A stretch of DNA of 64,000 nucleotides from Heterobilharzia americana (taxonomy: Eukaryota > Platyhelminthes > Trematoda > Strigeidida > Schistosomatidae): the NCBI GenBank assembly GCA_944470555.2, contig OX104128.1, positions 43,321,920-43,385,919 on the forward strand, written 5' to 3'. The notes below the pieces were generated by a model. It ran no database searches. It saw nothing but the letters and a program-made list of their open reading frames with translations, and was not told the origin of the DNA. Positions 26,035 through 38,739 of this stretch are shown in pieces. Both the position numbers and the translations under genes were made by a program. Position 1 is the first letter of the stretch, and every line of letters begins with the position of its first letter.

Positions 26035-27640
26035 TTGTTGTTTTTTATAAATATTATGGAAATCTTTAGTTGTTCGATATCTTATAATTCTCCTGAGCAT
26101 CCCACTGCGTTGAAAATATTCAACGAGTTGCTGAAGTTCAACGTTAGGCTCACTGAATCTAGAACACATGTTGACTTCTTCAAAGATTGTATTAAGAAGA
26201 ATCAATATCCGAGAATTTACTGGAAGTCTGTAAGAGGGAACAGAATCCTAACCAATATGAAATCTTTAGAACGGTATGCACTCAACTACCTTGAAACAAT
26301 TCAGTCTCATATAACCAAATTTGAATTAAACATATCGCAGAGGAATTATGCACTCCTCGATATACCAGAAGATTTGAGACTGCAGTTTACTGAATACGTG
26401 AATCAAATTGCACAATCCGATTCCGCTAAGAAACAAATATTACTACTGAAGAGTTTAGACGGTCAAGTTTCTCAATGCAAATTTCTGAAAAATCCAGAGA
26501 AGTACATTCATAACTATAACCATCAATTACAAATGGAAGTTCCATCCCTTGGGACTAAGTTTTGCAACATTCGCAAGTAATCAACCAAATCAATACAGAT
26601 GTATCGTCTGAGCATCTATTCATGCAAACAGCTGACTTGGTTGCATCATCTAGTGTAGAGTTGGGAAGATTTAAATTGTTTCTAGTGAACTTCGGCTGTC
26701 AGTATAAAAACAATAAAAATAAGTCGAGGGATATTGACTACAGAACATCGTGAGGCTCTCAAACGACTCAGAAGGGATCAGAACATCATCATTACAAGGC
26801 CTTATAAAGCAGCTGGAGTCGTAACTATGGTCAGAGTTGATTATGTACAAAAAATGAATTTAATATTGAAAGATGAAAGCGAATTCCAGAAACTACAGTA
26901 AACGAAAGACCTAACCGAAAAAGTAGAAAATGACCACATTGTCTCATTAACAAAACTGAAAGATGACGGATTCACCACATCAACCTTATTTGAAAATTTG
27001 AAGCCTATAGGCAGCACGACTCCACGGATGTATGGTCTACCAAAAATATCCAAACCTAAGGTGCCTCCTCGCCCTATCCTAGACATGACCAATTCACCTT
27101 ACCATGTTATCGCTAAATGGCTTGTACGATTACTTAAACCTTTGCATGACCAGTTGACAGAGTATAGCGTGAAAGACACCTTCCAGCCTGTAGACAAAAT
27201 AAAAAACCTGAATGTTTTAAACAAATGCATGGAATCCCTAAATGTCTTATCTTTGTTTACTAACGTCCCTATAATGGAAACCGTAGATTATATTTGTGAA
27301 CAACTATTGGAAATGAAATTAGACACTGGCAGTCCGATTAGGAATTTAAAGAAACATTGCTAAAATATACAATGAATGTCCAGTTCATCTTCAACAGTAA
27401 CCTGTACAGACAAGTTGACGGAGTAGCTGTGGGGTCCTCCTTGGGCCCAATGTTTGCATAAATAGTTTTTGCAAAAAATCTGTATTCACAGTGGAACTCA
27501 TTTGGAAATATTCTCGTTACGCATTCAGGGAACAAAGGCAAGATAGACCATGGTATGGTTTCGAAAATGATAAACTTCCTAAAAATCCTGATATAGTTAT
27601 TTCTTATATAAGACAGACTTAAAAGTTGTAAATAAAACAC
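26035..27640 (+). mobile_element. Penelope-like element: N-terminal region and first half of the reverse transcriptase
   Basis: A 181-codon frame (26035-26580) encodes an N-terminal region. Frameshifts near 26575 and 26750 lead to the RT: fingers RPYKAAGVVTMV, then YGLPKISKPKVPPRPILDM, motif A region NVLSLFTNVPIMETVDYI and, after a further stop at 27361-27363, QVDGVAVGSSLGPMFA (motif B). The first Asp of motif A is Asn here, which would abolish catalysis. An in-frame TAA also lies after EFQKLQ (about 26899-26901). The YxDD motif and the GIY-YIG domain are absent; recognisable sequence stops near 27640. In the family this enzyme reverse-transcribes the element RNA. The copy is dead and 3'-truncated. 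Confidence 0.85.
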
Positions 27641-27644
27641 CATT

Positions 27645-28030
27645 TTTTAAATAGCTACATTATCCTTCTCATGCCCGACCCTGAATAATCCATAAGGTAG
27701 TCTCATTTTGTTACCGTTGCCTAGTACCACCAGCCCTACGTAAATTGGTGTCATATGGTAAAAAGTATTCATCAAAGCAGTTTGTTTGTTATTCAGAAAT
27801 AAAGAGGTTATACTGGGGAAGACTGTTAAGTTTTCTGTCTATTAATGGCATAGCTAGAGACTCTGAGACTATTGCTGCTGTTGCGTGTGTTTTGATTTTA
27901 CTTTTGTGATGTATTCAAAAAACTGACCATTCATTCTGTTTGATTTCATTCAATCCGTTTGAATGACCATATGGAAGTTTTGGATTCAATTAGTGTCACC
28001 ATTGTGTCTCGTTTTGGCCAGAAACTTATT
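27645..28030. other. Spacer without recognisable features
   Basis: Lies between the Penelope-like RT remnant and the 3' end of the RTE-like LINE. No open frame of note. Confidence 0.4.
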
Positions 28031-28034
28031 ACCA

Positions 28035-29685
28035 TCATTATTTGTCTCTTGGGTTCCTAGTGGAACATAGGGCTTCAGTAGAACGTCTCCAGTGCACTCT
28101 CTTCTCTGCAATCTTTTGAACCTGGCGCCACGACTGCCCACGAGCTTCCATTTCTTCCTCACACCATCTCCATGTCACCCTAGGCTCAGACGCCCAACCC
28201 GTCTTTTCCCTCTTGGGTTCCAGTCGATGGTCTGGCCTGGCGCATGATGTCCCCGAATGGTCTTCTCAGTGTATACCCAATCCATCTCCACTTTCTTCTG
28301 CATATTTGTTGAGCGGTGGGTTCTTGGTTAGTTCGTTGCCAGCTAGCCAGAGTTAATTGTTGCTTATTCATTTTGGCCATCCGATCTTCAGTATCGAATG
28401 AGGGTGGGTGGCAGCTGTTGATGTGTATAGTTTGTTGAGAATTCTTTAGTAACGTGCTAAGTTTCTGAACCATACATACGCACTGCCTTGACTGAATTAG
28501 TGTTGGAGATCTGGATGTTGTTCATTATGCTGGGCTCAGTGTAGTAGATCTCTACACTGATTTTACGTTAGCGAAGACCTATCTTGCTCTTCCGATCCTG
28601 GCTCTGACGTCCGCATATGTGCCGCGACCTGTAGTTGAACGATGCTGCCTAGACAGTTAGGTGAATGAGACAACTTTCTTTAGATTTCTTCTGCTGATGG
28701 TGATTGGTGCTTGTCGTTGTTGTTGGTCGGGTATCTTCATCCCCTCCATCTTCTCTACGTTCACTTGAAGGAAGTCCCGTCTTCGCTGACCTGCCTCTTC
28801 TGCCAGCTTGTTAGTCTTCGCCTGTAGATTTTCGAGTGGGTGCGACATTAGACTTAAATCATCAATGGCGAGATCCAAATCTTCTAGGGTCTTTTCATAC
28901 GTCAAACAGCGTATGCCCATCTTCTCTTTTCTCACGGTTTGCTGCACGATCCAGACCACCACAATCAAGAAGATGATCGGTGATAGTAGGCAACCTTGTC
29001 TTACTCCTGTCTTCACTACAAAGGCATCACTGAGCTTTCCATTGTGAATCACTTGGCATGTAGCGTCGTCATATAGCGCTTGAATGAGGTTGATAAGGGA
29101 TTTTGTCACTAAAACCTTAGTGTTGGACCAACTGCCAAATTACTTCTCGGTCGATGCTGTCGAAGGCCTTTATGAGGTCGATGAAGTTGATGTAGAGTTG
29201 ACTGCTACTTCATGCTCTGTTCTGTGATGATGCGTAGCGTAGCGTTGCAATTTGATCAGCACATGATTTGTTCTTCATGAAGCTAGCCTGTTCAGGTCGT
29301 AATTTTGAATCCAGAGCATCCTTCAGTCTCTCCAGGATGATGCAGCACAATATTTTGCTTGGGGTGGATAGAGGTTGGGCATGACTCCACGCCAGTTCTT
29401 GCAAAGGCTTAGGTTGCCCTTCTTTGGAAGTTTGACAAGGTAGTCCTTCTTCCAATTGAGAGGTACCTTTCCTTTCTTCATTCCAAACCTTCTAAGATAG
29501 TGGTGTGAGCATGTCTGCTGATGCCTCTGCGTCTAACTCAGTGCTTCTGGCAGAGTTACATCTGGTTTTGTTGCTTTCTCGGTTCTCAGTGACTTGATGG
29601 TGTTCACGACTTAGGCTTTTGTTGGAGGGCTTGTGTCCACTGGTAGTCCCGTGACTCCCAGTGACATTTCTGGACGAGTTGCAGG

Positions 29686-29716
<31 letters not shown>

Positions 29717-30300
29717 CGATTCGAGAGTTTTTTGAAGTGGTCAGTCCATCGGTTTTTGTTTCTTCTCTTTGGCAAATAGGTTTCCTCTACTATCTTTCAT
29801 TTGTTTCATCTGTGTTGATGTCTTCCCAGATAGTATTTTGGTTATTTGATATAATGTTGCCAGGTCTCTCCTACCAGCAGCCTATTCTGTTCTGTTTATT
29901 TGCCAGTGTATCGTAGAAGTGTCTTTTGTCTTTGCACTCACTCTTCTTCACTTCTTTGTCCAGTGTTTTTTAGGTTGTATTCGGTCCCTCTTTTTGTTCC
30001 TCATCCATGCACTGCATTGCATTGCACTGGTTCATCCTCTGCTTCACCATCTTCCTCTCCCTGCTTTATCAGCTTCTATGTGTTCGTGGAGATCCACTCC
30101 TTGTCTTGTTTCTTCTTACTTTCTAACGCGGTTATACAGGTTTCCTCCACGTCTCTTCCACATTGCCTCCAATCACCAAATCATTAAATGCGCAGAAGTC
30201 TGCAAACAGTTCTGCATTCTCACTCATCATTCCACCGAGTGCCTCCCGACGAATGATCGGTTCTCTTATTATGTTGTCCCTAGGGACCGAGTTAGCCCTG
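28035..30300 (-). mobile_element. RTE-like LINE, degraded endonuclease end and reverse transcriptase
   Basis: Read from 30300 downwards. The tail of the AP-type endonuclease appears first (SENAELFADFCAFNDLVIGGN), then a lysine-rich linker (LDKEVKKSECKDKRHFYDTL), then RT with PSKILCCIILERLKDALD, LRPEQASFMKNKSCADQI, FIDLIKAFDSIDREVIWQL (motif A region) and TGVRQGCLLSPIIFLIVV (motif B). Motif C is decayed (LAIDDLSLMS for the usual ADD). The C-terminal region has RRKWRWIGYTLRRP. The frame ends near 28065 in EALCSTRNPRDK and a stop, the usual end of such proteins. At least six stops or frameshifts interrupt it. Its C-terminus differs from the SR2-like copies elsewhere in the window, so it is a separate family. 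Confidence 0.85.
29686..29717. repeat. (GAT)n(GGT)n short tandem repeat inside the LINE
   Basis: Trinucleotide runs that give a run of about ten His on the LINE strand, within the linker between endonuclease and RT. Probably expanded after the element died. Confidence 0.85.
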
Positions 30301-30304
30301 AAAG

Positions 30305-32450
30305 TGAGGTCTGAAGGTTATTTCTGCGCGATTCACGTATGCTTCAACCGCTAAATATACGTGTGTATAGGCTGTGATTTCTACCTACGTCCCTATCCAT
30401 TTACCAACCCTTTCGCTATCCGCCGACATAGCAGTCCCTAAGTCTTCAAGCAATGCTGGGGAAATTTTGATCTGTTGCATAGCGGAGCCGAGTCATTCTT
30501 CACAGCTAGAAGGCAGTTTGTGCGCCTACCCAATGTGACTGATATCTGAAGCGCACTTCTGACCGACTATAGCAAAAGCCGTGTGGTTTGACAGTGGTAG
30601 GACTTTTATTCATTTTGAACTTTCTCATTGACTACATGCGCCTAAGCTTAGAATCACCATATACCACCGCAACAGGAACTTCCATCATTATTGCCTCTCC
30701 ATTTAAGAAACGCACTGTTGCATACTGCTTTCAATTTCTAGGGGAAAACAGGCATACATTTGCCAGCCAAACTTAGGGGGTGGTATAACTCAGTGAGTGT
30801 GTGATCAGGAGTTATAGATGAGGAGAAACATAGGTCAGATTTGGACGCTCAGCTTAAATTTGTTGATGTAGATCACGGTTAGCCGTTAATTTCAATTATT
30901 GCATCCAGGCTGACATCTCACGGTACATTGAAAACTAATCACAAGAGCACACACCTGTTAGGAAGTCAGTGAAGTCAGCCTACTTTATTACATTCTGATT
31001 CTTATTTTCTAAGGTTTACGCTCTGATATAAGACTTCAATTCAATCACCTTATTTGCCATTTTTGATGGGGGAGGGGGAAAGATGATGAACCTCAAGACG
31101 AAAAGTTTAGACACTAGGTACTCCTTTTAGCTTCATAGTAAGACTCGGAGGATTATCTCCATAGAAAGTTTCCATGAATGAACGAATAGAGGTGCGGTGA
31201 CCGAGTGTTGCGGAGAGTTTGGATATTCTGTAGAGAAGATGCTTCAATGAGTTGAGACACTAAAAGCCTAGGCTAACTCTGTAGAATCCATATAGGCATT
31301 AAAGTATTTGATTACAAAATTTCCAAGCACCTATGATTATTGAGACTCTTTGGATTTCCAGGACTTACTCAGTGACCAGCAGCAAAGCCTTTTGCTACTG
31401 TGCTCTATCTGAGCATTTGCTTTCTGATGTGAACTGATGATGTCAAATGGTGCATTCGAAAACATTTTGGCCTAAAAGCTGGTGCAGATCACACACCCCT
31501 TATGCTGCAATGATGGCTCCCCTCATCATCCTTGAATCCAGTCACTCTTTGACTCTATATCTGAATCTTCTCATATTTATTTTCACTAAGGAAAAATTTG
31601 TTCCTTTTCTCTTCTGAAGGCAGAGTCCATACTGCATGCGGTGGCTTCACGGAGTCACTGAGGGCCAAAAGTTTCCTTTGTTAGCATTTCACTTCGTATC
31701 TAAGTACCAGGAGATTTGGGTACGATAAGTATGAGGATAACTTTTCCCGTGGTGCCACAAACAAACATCAACTTCCACAAACAGCAAGCTTCTAAGTACT
31801 CCTTTTCACCTAGTCCGTTTACACACACACACTAAAATATCTGAGCAGTCAAGTGTATTCATGATAAACAAGCACCACGTGTGTTAACTACAGTTCACTT
31901 ACGGACATTCTGTTTCCAAAGAAGGATGATATACACGGCAATCGCTGTTGAAATGGAACTCGGTACAACGATGCCTGCTTCCTAACTTGTGCCAGATTAT
32001 GTGAGCAGTTTGCGCTTCATTCGCTTGGTGGACACGTAGGCATACGCCTGACAACGGTCACCCAGATGAGCCAAGTAAACAAAGAACCTTTGCTCCAGAG
32101 GGAAGAAAATTCCTAAATAGAATTTCGAGGTGGTGAATTTTGCGCTGTTTCAGGACAGATAAGATTTTGTGTGACTGGTTGTGAAAAGCAGTATGCTCAT
32201 CTACATGGAGTCAAGTACTTCCAGTGTCTCTAACGACGTTAGGAGGGCGACCTATTAATGGGACTAATTTTGTAAACATGGATGCTGTAACGTCAAGACC
32301 GAAGGTTATATCTTCTGTGGGTCAGTATCAGTTATCGTTTTATAGTAATGTGTATACGCACGTGTTTGCAAAACTTATTTTACAGCTTAGAGCGACTTCA
32401 TGATTTCTGCGTATGAAAAGTGGTAAATGTGCATTCATTTATGCGTATAT
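30305..32450. other. Unassigned stretch, richer in GC than the host background
   Basis: No frame or family motif is readable. The composition resembles the neighbouring retroelements more than the AT-rich host DNA, so it is probably very old element sequence. Confidence 0.35.
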
Positions 32451-32454
32451 AAGT

Positions 32455-32870
32455 GTAAATAAATATTTCATTCTCAGGTTATGAAGTTAACATGAGAGAA
32501 GCCGGTTTACAGGCACCATCGACTTCATAATGGCAGAGAAGTCTACAAGACTGCGGCAGTGCTGATTGGCACAGAAGGGAGAACGTTGAACTCTGTCACG
32601 ATGTCAGGTATCTGAAGGTTATGAAGAGAGCAGGAAAATATCACTCTACAGTACATACACAACCTTTCCGGTTTAGGTCATTCCTACTCGCAATTCTTAT
32701 TTTACACTAAGGTGGCACTAAATCCGTGGGACATCCGATGTTCGCGTTATGGGTAGACGTCGGATATAAGTCCGTTTTAACAGCAGTTCTTATGTTCACA
32801 GCTTTATCGACCGAAAATAACTTACTCTGGTGGTTTCAGGAGTGAGTAAGTATTCATACAATATTTTAAT
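32455..32870 (+). repeat. Dispersed repeat R, copy 1
   Basis: Aligns by eye with 38277-38736 in the same orientation. Shared landmarks are CTCAGGTTATGAAGTTAA, ATATGAGAGAAGC-type sequence, GAAAATATCA, TTTAGGTCATTCCTAC and the end TTTCAGGAGTGAGT. The two copies differ by many substitutions and small indels. The identity of the element is unknown, and so is whether it ever coded. Confidence 0.65.
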
Positions 32871-32874
32871 CAAA

Positions 32875-34085
32875 CTCATGGTCTCGCAGTACTGACTATT
32901 CTGAACTAAGAGGTTGCTGAGTGAAGGACACCGGATGAAAACAATATTCAGTCAATAGACAGAGACAGAGCTATGGCACAAAGAGCAGCAATTTCCCAGA
33001 AATGGAGTTATTTCCCAGAAAACCAATCAACAGAGGTCTCTTGGTGATGGAGATACTTGATGCTGTCCCATGACTAGGGAATTTTCATGTAGTCATCAGG
33101 GCCCATCAAAGTCCTAGTTGTGCTTTGAAGGGCGACTGACCATGGCGATTATTTTATCTCAGTCATCCAAGCGTGACTGGGTGTTATTGTCTAAAGGGAT
33201 ACATTTCAAACCATGTATCTGACCATTTCCTCGCTGGGTTTTGGCCCGTATATTCTGCTATTCTCAGCCTCTCAACGAAATCATAAACTCGCTAACACAG
33301 AGAGTACAGCCAAGCGGAAAGGGATTCTTGGGTGTGGCTTCTGAATTTAAAGCCTAAACATGGACTTCCATAGGATTATCCCTCTTTGAACTTTTGTGCA
33401 CGTTTACGGACTGGATATTTTGAATGAAGGTCAAATTATTTGTGACAGGTGCAATTAACCACGAAAATACCATCAAAATAGATAGTCATTGCTTAGACAA
33501 CTTATTTTTTGTAAAGCGCTCTATTATTTTCGTAGGCTGCTCCACGGTTTAATGCTTAAACGAAAAGCCCTACTGGGGTTGGATAATTATGATGGGTTAG
33601 CTAATACACTATTTTATTGACGAAGATTGTTTAGTCCTTCAAACAGAAGAAGAGGACCACTATGGAATTCATATAATTAGCAAATTTGGCTGGTTCTCAT
33701 CAATTTCTGGTGTGGAGGGTAGATCGACAAGGCCCCTGACTGAAGGTCACATTTGAGTGAGACCCACTGGTGAATCGTCGCTTGACCTTACCTTTTATAT
33801 GTCCCATCTTTTCCAGCCATAACCAGGAATGATATTAAGTGCAGTAAGGGAAGAAGTAAATATACCACGTCGACATTTGTAGACATGAATCCTTGGTAAG
33901 GCGTGAAAATCTGTAGAAAAACCGCTGAAAGCGCCGCAGCTTTTCGAAGTGAAATACGTGACAAACTTCTTCGCTTGGATTTTTCTTCCTGGGCTCTTGA
34001 TGCCCTGATGCAGAGTTGAAAACACGACGGCTTTCAGTTTTCATTCCTTATGACAGTTCAGTTTACCAGGATAACAGGTAGCAAG
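32875..34085. other. Unassigned stretch without recognisable genes
   Basis: Two overlapping minus-strand frames (33795-34045, 76 and 69 codons) show no family motif. Confidence 0.35.
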
Positions 34086-34089
34086 ACAA

Positions 34090-34230
34090 CAGGTGGTATT
34101 AAAATAGAGCAATATTCTGTGTGTGCGTTCAAATACCCGAAATGTTTGACCCGTCCGTATATTTCTGTTTCGTCAGATAAACGTCTACCTTAAAACCAGC
34201 ACGTATAGTTGTGGCCTTACTGACCAAAAG
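34090..34230 (+). repeat. Dispersed repeat R, partial third copy
   Basis: GTTTCGTCAGATAAACGTCT here matches the corresponding part of the copy at 38277 (about 38617-38636) with one change, and GACCCGTCC and GAGCAATATTC flank it in the same order. Only this central part is recognisable. Confidence 0.5.
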
Positions 34231-34239
34231 GACTTCACT

Positions 34240-35855
34240 TCGGCTATTTTCGTAACCACCAAGTGCTGTGTTGAGCGTGTAACCTAGGTGGCTGCCCAAG
34301 ATGTTTCGTGCCATCGAACAGGCATTTACACCCACAGTATCTGAGCTTTAGGATACTGAATATTTGGATGGGTTATAATAATGGTAAGAATGTATTTCAT
34401 ACGACATGAGTTACATAAAAACAAACCAGTTTACAGGTTTGATAATTTTGGTAATGTGAACTGACTGTTATGTACAATATGAAGCTATACAATGGACACC
34501 ATTCTTTCCGGCACATAAAGGATGCGTCCAGAATAAGAAGATTAGTGCTTTGCAGACAGCAAAGAATGAAATAGATAAACACCAGCATAATTGTTCATCA
34601 CTTTGCGGCAGGCCCAGTTCGAAAGTGGGAATTATTCAGCCATTGCTTGAATCTTCCAATATTCTTGAAGGTGGGGCGGGTAGTACAGCTGTGACCTTTA
34701 GCTTTATGCGTTCGTCATTAGGTCTAAGTGGCATAGTGCATGCTGACAAATTAGACTACTAGGAGCCTATATAGACGAAAGGACTGGTTGGGTAAACCTG
34801 AAAAATGAATAACAAAAGCGAGCAGCAGGCGAAATTCGGAGCAGGAAAACAGAAATACTACGCAGAAGTACATCGACCATGACACATGTAGGTGAGTTCA
34901 TTTTACTGACTGCAAGAGTTTCTTAAAGAGGTATCCAAAGCCTACTGTTTATAGATAAGCTTATGGAGAAGAAGATGAAGGTGAATACAAAAGTAGTGGA
35001 AACTAAACTGAAGTCAGAGATATCACTATGGAATAAAGAGAATAGAAGATTTTGGACCAGGTATTCGCTTATGTGTAGAAAACCTATGTGCAAAAGTTTG
35101 GTGAAGTTGTAAACATTTAAACTGAACCCATGCTTTTTGCTGTAATGGTAACCACTCTTTATATAGTCATGAGGGAGGGATGAACATAGTGTTGTTAACA
35201 TATCGGGACTATAGAGACAATATGGTGGTGCTTGGCGAGCTGAGCTGGTAGGCCTGGAGGACTCTTTCAGGTAACCTCATTCTTTTTACCGTTATTTTGT
35301 CGTCATAAGTACAAGAGCCGTAGGTTTCATGAAGATACCGCCATAGAGGCAAAGACAGTTCAGGTTTATCTCCCTATCATCATGCCTCTCGGTCAGTTAT
35401 CACCATTTTCGCATATTTTTACTTTGTTTTTTTTAATATTTTTGTGCTCAATAGAGTTGATGGTTGACACGTTTTCTTCAGCTCACCGTCACCTGGCTTA
35501 GACCGTGCATGCATTGTTGACTCAATCGCCCCTGGTGTATACCACACGTCAGGCAACACTTGTGACCATTACACCTCTACTCACTCAGTAGTCCAGCTTG
35601 ATCTACCACGCAAAACTGACCTGTACTACTGTACAGCACAAAGACTCCTAGCTTATTACAGATAAAAATGGAAGCGGTGGGTGGAATGTTTAGTTGTAGG
35701 AGGGGTTATTGGTGGCTGAACCATGGCAGCATTGAGATTAGGAACAGTAACCAGTATCAAAAACCGTTACCACAAATTTGCACAGGATATCATGCAAGTC
35801 AACAAAAATAACTCACCGTTCGACAAATTCCCGGGTGGTTGCATTGGATTATTGC
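34240..35855. other. Unassigned stretch without recognisable genes
   Basis: Frames of up to 92 codons (34923-35201, minus) without motifs. No element termini were seen. Confidence 0.35.
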
Positions 35856-35859
35856 GTAT

Positions 35860-36790
35860 TTGGTTCTAGATATTTGATGGGCCAATAAGGAACACGGTGT
35901 CGTCTATGTAGGGTACAGTAAGAATACTCCAAGTTCATTGGGGTAGTGGTCCAAGGTCGACTGGAATCGAGATATGGTCTTGCGGCATCGGACATCATGC
36001 GGCAGCCTGTTCCAAATGTTAGCGCAACGAATTGTGAAAAATGAAGACTTGAGCTGTTTCGACACACATGGTAGTGTGACTAGGCGGTCTTTGTCTCTAA
36101 GATTATAGCGTTTTTTGCCAACGAACTTTACTGTATCCGCACCAGTAGTCACTGCATGGTGTAGGACTTTATAGATGCTGAAGTTTAACTTTATTCGCCT
36201 TAACCACATAGGCTCTGACCGGTTAGTGTGACATCTGCCCTTGTATGAATTACCCAGGGAAATAAGTCTGGTAAAGCGTCATTGTGTTTTCTCTATTTTC
36301 TGACTGTCGCAGAAACCACAAGCAACTAAGTATGACAGGACAGTATTCTAGTAGTGGTCGCACGCACATCTTATATAGTCGCTTTGGTTTCATTCAGGCG
36401 AAAATTCCGGTGAATGAAGCCGATGAGGAGGCGTGATTTGGAGCACTGTGTCGTTGCGTGTTCCTTAAAGGAAAGGTCACTGGAGTACCTTATTCCAAGG
36501 TCGCAAATACTATTTATCCGTTGGAGTGCAATGTTGTTCAGCCGAAGATAAGTTGGCACGCTTTGCTCACCGAAGAGCATAAGGCCGGACTTCTGTGTAT
36601 TCAGATGTAGCAGCCACGTGTCACACCATCTTTGCAGCTTGTCGAGGTCGTTTTGTATGGTGGTATTGACGCTGTTACATTGGTTAGGATGAAAAGTGTA
36701 CACCACTTTCAAGTCATCTGCAAGGACGAAGGTCTTCTCTGATTGAAAGCAGGCGCATATACGATTTATGTACATCATAAAGGGAGGGGG
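35860..36790 (-). mobile_element. CR1/Jockey-type LINE, reverse transcriptase C-terminal fragment
   Basis: The minus strand from 36790 reads FMMYINRICACF and then the RT catalytic region TFVLADDLKVVYTF (intact ADD), LDKLQRWCDTWLLHLNTQKS (the usual follow-on helix) and the thumb region (FKEHATTQCSKSRLLIGFIH). After a frame change it continues to the conserved C-terminal block GKKRYNLRDKDRLVTLPCVS and SSFFTIRCANIWNRLPHDV. It is truncated at its 5' side right at motif C and therefore incomplete. Such 5' truncation is typical of LINE insertion. Confidence 0.85.
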
Positions 36791-36794
36791 TCAC

Positions 36795-37885
36795 AGCAAA
36801 AGGAGAAAGGATATCAAAAACCTGAAAAACAGCAGTATGTCATTGTCGTGTACCACAGTGACAGCTTTTGATTTAGTGTCAGCGAGAAGAGAATGGCTGC
36901 AGTACTTATTAGACAAGGTAGTGTCCACGAAGACTGAGCTTTCTTCTTCGGGTCTGTGGCACTACGACCTGCATTGCCTTAGACACGATCCTTCCGTGTA
37001 TCATCTTCGCAATGAACATCCACAGTAAGGTCATAAGAAAGACCAATGCGCGTTAAGGTGACGAAATCAGCAACCGTACACAATTGAAGAGGTTCCATTG
37101 CAACCGTCTAACATTACATGCCGCAGTAATCTTGAGCAGAAAAGGATTATTATCTCAAAGGTCATGCATATGCACAACGGAATAGATCGGTTTTCTCCTG
37201 TAGCCCGTCAACTAACGTGGTATCGTAGTCGTTAAACATTGGACGGTTGACTGACTATGAACCCACCCAGCTGTACACTTTGCTTTCACTCCATCAGATG
37301 GTCAGATGCACAACTTTTGGGTACCACAGTGTAATGCCTGCTGAGAAAATATATCCGTTTCTGCCTGACAAACCAAACAGCGTTGGCATTCCGGGCTCTC
37401 AGGGGAAGGAAAATTCCCAAGCTTATTGATCAACAATTCTTTCCCGTCAACTACCAGAAGCGAATCCTAACACAACGATGGAGTATGATGTCATTAACTA
37501 CTCAGGCGGGCTGGCAGATGCATCGAAGACTGTGCGTGCCACTATCACGCACCTCAAAGGATAGCAGTTTTCTCCACTTGAATGTAGTCGTGAAGCCTTG
37601 TCGAGGCGTTCAGAATCGAGCCGAAGGACACATCAAGCGGTAAATTCGGAGGAAGCCACCCAGGCAATTGCAAGAGTTTGTCGGCATATCAGCCTATTCA
37701 GAGAGTGATAAAGATCCATATGGCATGAAGGCTCAACTAAATAAGTGAATTTAAGAGCTAGTGTGGAAAATGCTCGAATGAACAGTCGCTCTCTGTGAAC
37801 CACCTACCACAGTAGTTTTCACAAGATAAAAGCGCTCTCCTGTCTCGCTTAACTGTCCATTTCATCGGTTTGCGAACAACTGTTT
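36795..37885. other. Unassigned stretch, possibly decayed retroelement
   Basis: GC is higher than in the host background. Frames of 86 codons (36768-37028 and 37383-37643) have no motif I trust. Its position next to a gypsy LTR makes decayed internal gypsy sequence possible, but that is not shown. Confidence 0.3.
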
Positions 37886-37889
37886 TGCT

Positions 37890-38233
37890 TTTAGGATTTG
37901 TCCTGGTGCGAACCCGACAGACACAAAGACCAATCACTGATTATTCGAACCTGATATATACCCACGAATACGAGACCAAGAAAGAACACGATAGCGTTGT
38001 CGGATGGAATGGTACATTTGGGTAGTTGTACCAAGATACCGATGCGTTCCAACTAACTGGCTAGAGAGTCGAATGCGAGCAGTGCAACGTAACACGACAG
38101 CGTGCCGAATGGCGAGGATGCTTGAACGGGTGTCTTCAGCTTAGCGAGTCCAGATAGACTATCAAGGTCAGCATCAATGTTGAATGTCGTCAAACCTTAG
38201 GCCATTAGTTTTCGGGAAGTGTGTGACGCTACA
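37890..38233 (-). mobile_element. Solo gypsy-type LTR, copy B, with 4-bp target duplication
   Basis: Same 344-bp unit as copy A. The flanks are TGCT (37886-37889) and TGCT (38234-38237), a direct 4-bp duplication as expected for Ty3/gypsy integration. The left terminus has decayed from TGTAG to TTTAG; the right end CTACA is intact. No internal sequence adjoins either side, so this is a solo LTR left by recombination between two LTRs. Confidence 0.85.
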
Positions 38234-38276
38234 TGCTGCCATGTTCTATGATATGCAACAAGTTCATCTTCTGGTG

Positions 38277-38736
38277 GGTAAATAAACGCAATTAGATATT
38301 TTATTCTCAGGTTATGAAGTTAATATGAGAGAAGCTGGTTTACAGGTATCGTCAAATTGATAATTGCGGAAAAACCTAAAAGATTTGAGCGGCGTTGAAC
38401 GGTAAGCGAGGACATTAAACTCTATCATGATATCGAATGTCTGAAAGTCATGAAGAAAGCAGAAAAATATCATTTTACAACGCATACATATAGTTCTGAG
38501 TTTAGATCATTCCTACCCACAATCCTTTTTTCATACTTAAGTGGCATCAAATCGGCGCAATATTCGAAGTTTGCTTCGAGAGTAGTCGATACGATTAACC
38601 CGTCTGCGAAATCCAACGTTTCGTCAGATAAGCGTCTATTTTAACAGCATCTCTTATGTTCGTAGATTTATTGACCAATGATAACCTGCTTCAATGATTT
38701 CAGGAATGAGTGAGTGTCTATACAATCCTTTAATCC
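38277..38736 (+). repeat. Dispersed repeat R, copy 2
   Basis: The better-preserved copy of the repeat at 32455-32870. Contains a 64-codon frame (38450-38644) that is interrupted in copy 1, so past coding capacity cannot be judged. Confidence 0.65.
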
Positions 38737-38739
38737 AGG

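Noticed and set aside
29900..30354. Three plus-strand frames of 63 to 131 codons rich in Ser, Cys and Leu
   Set aside because: Antisense to the RTE-like endonuclease and linker, which has readable motifs on the minus strand.
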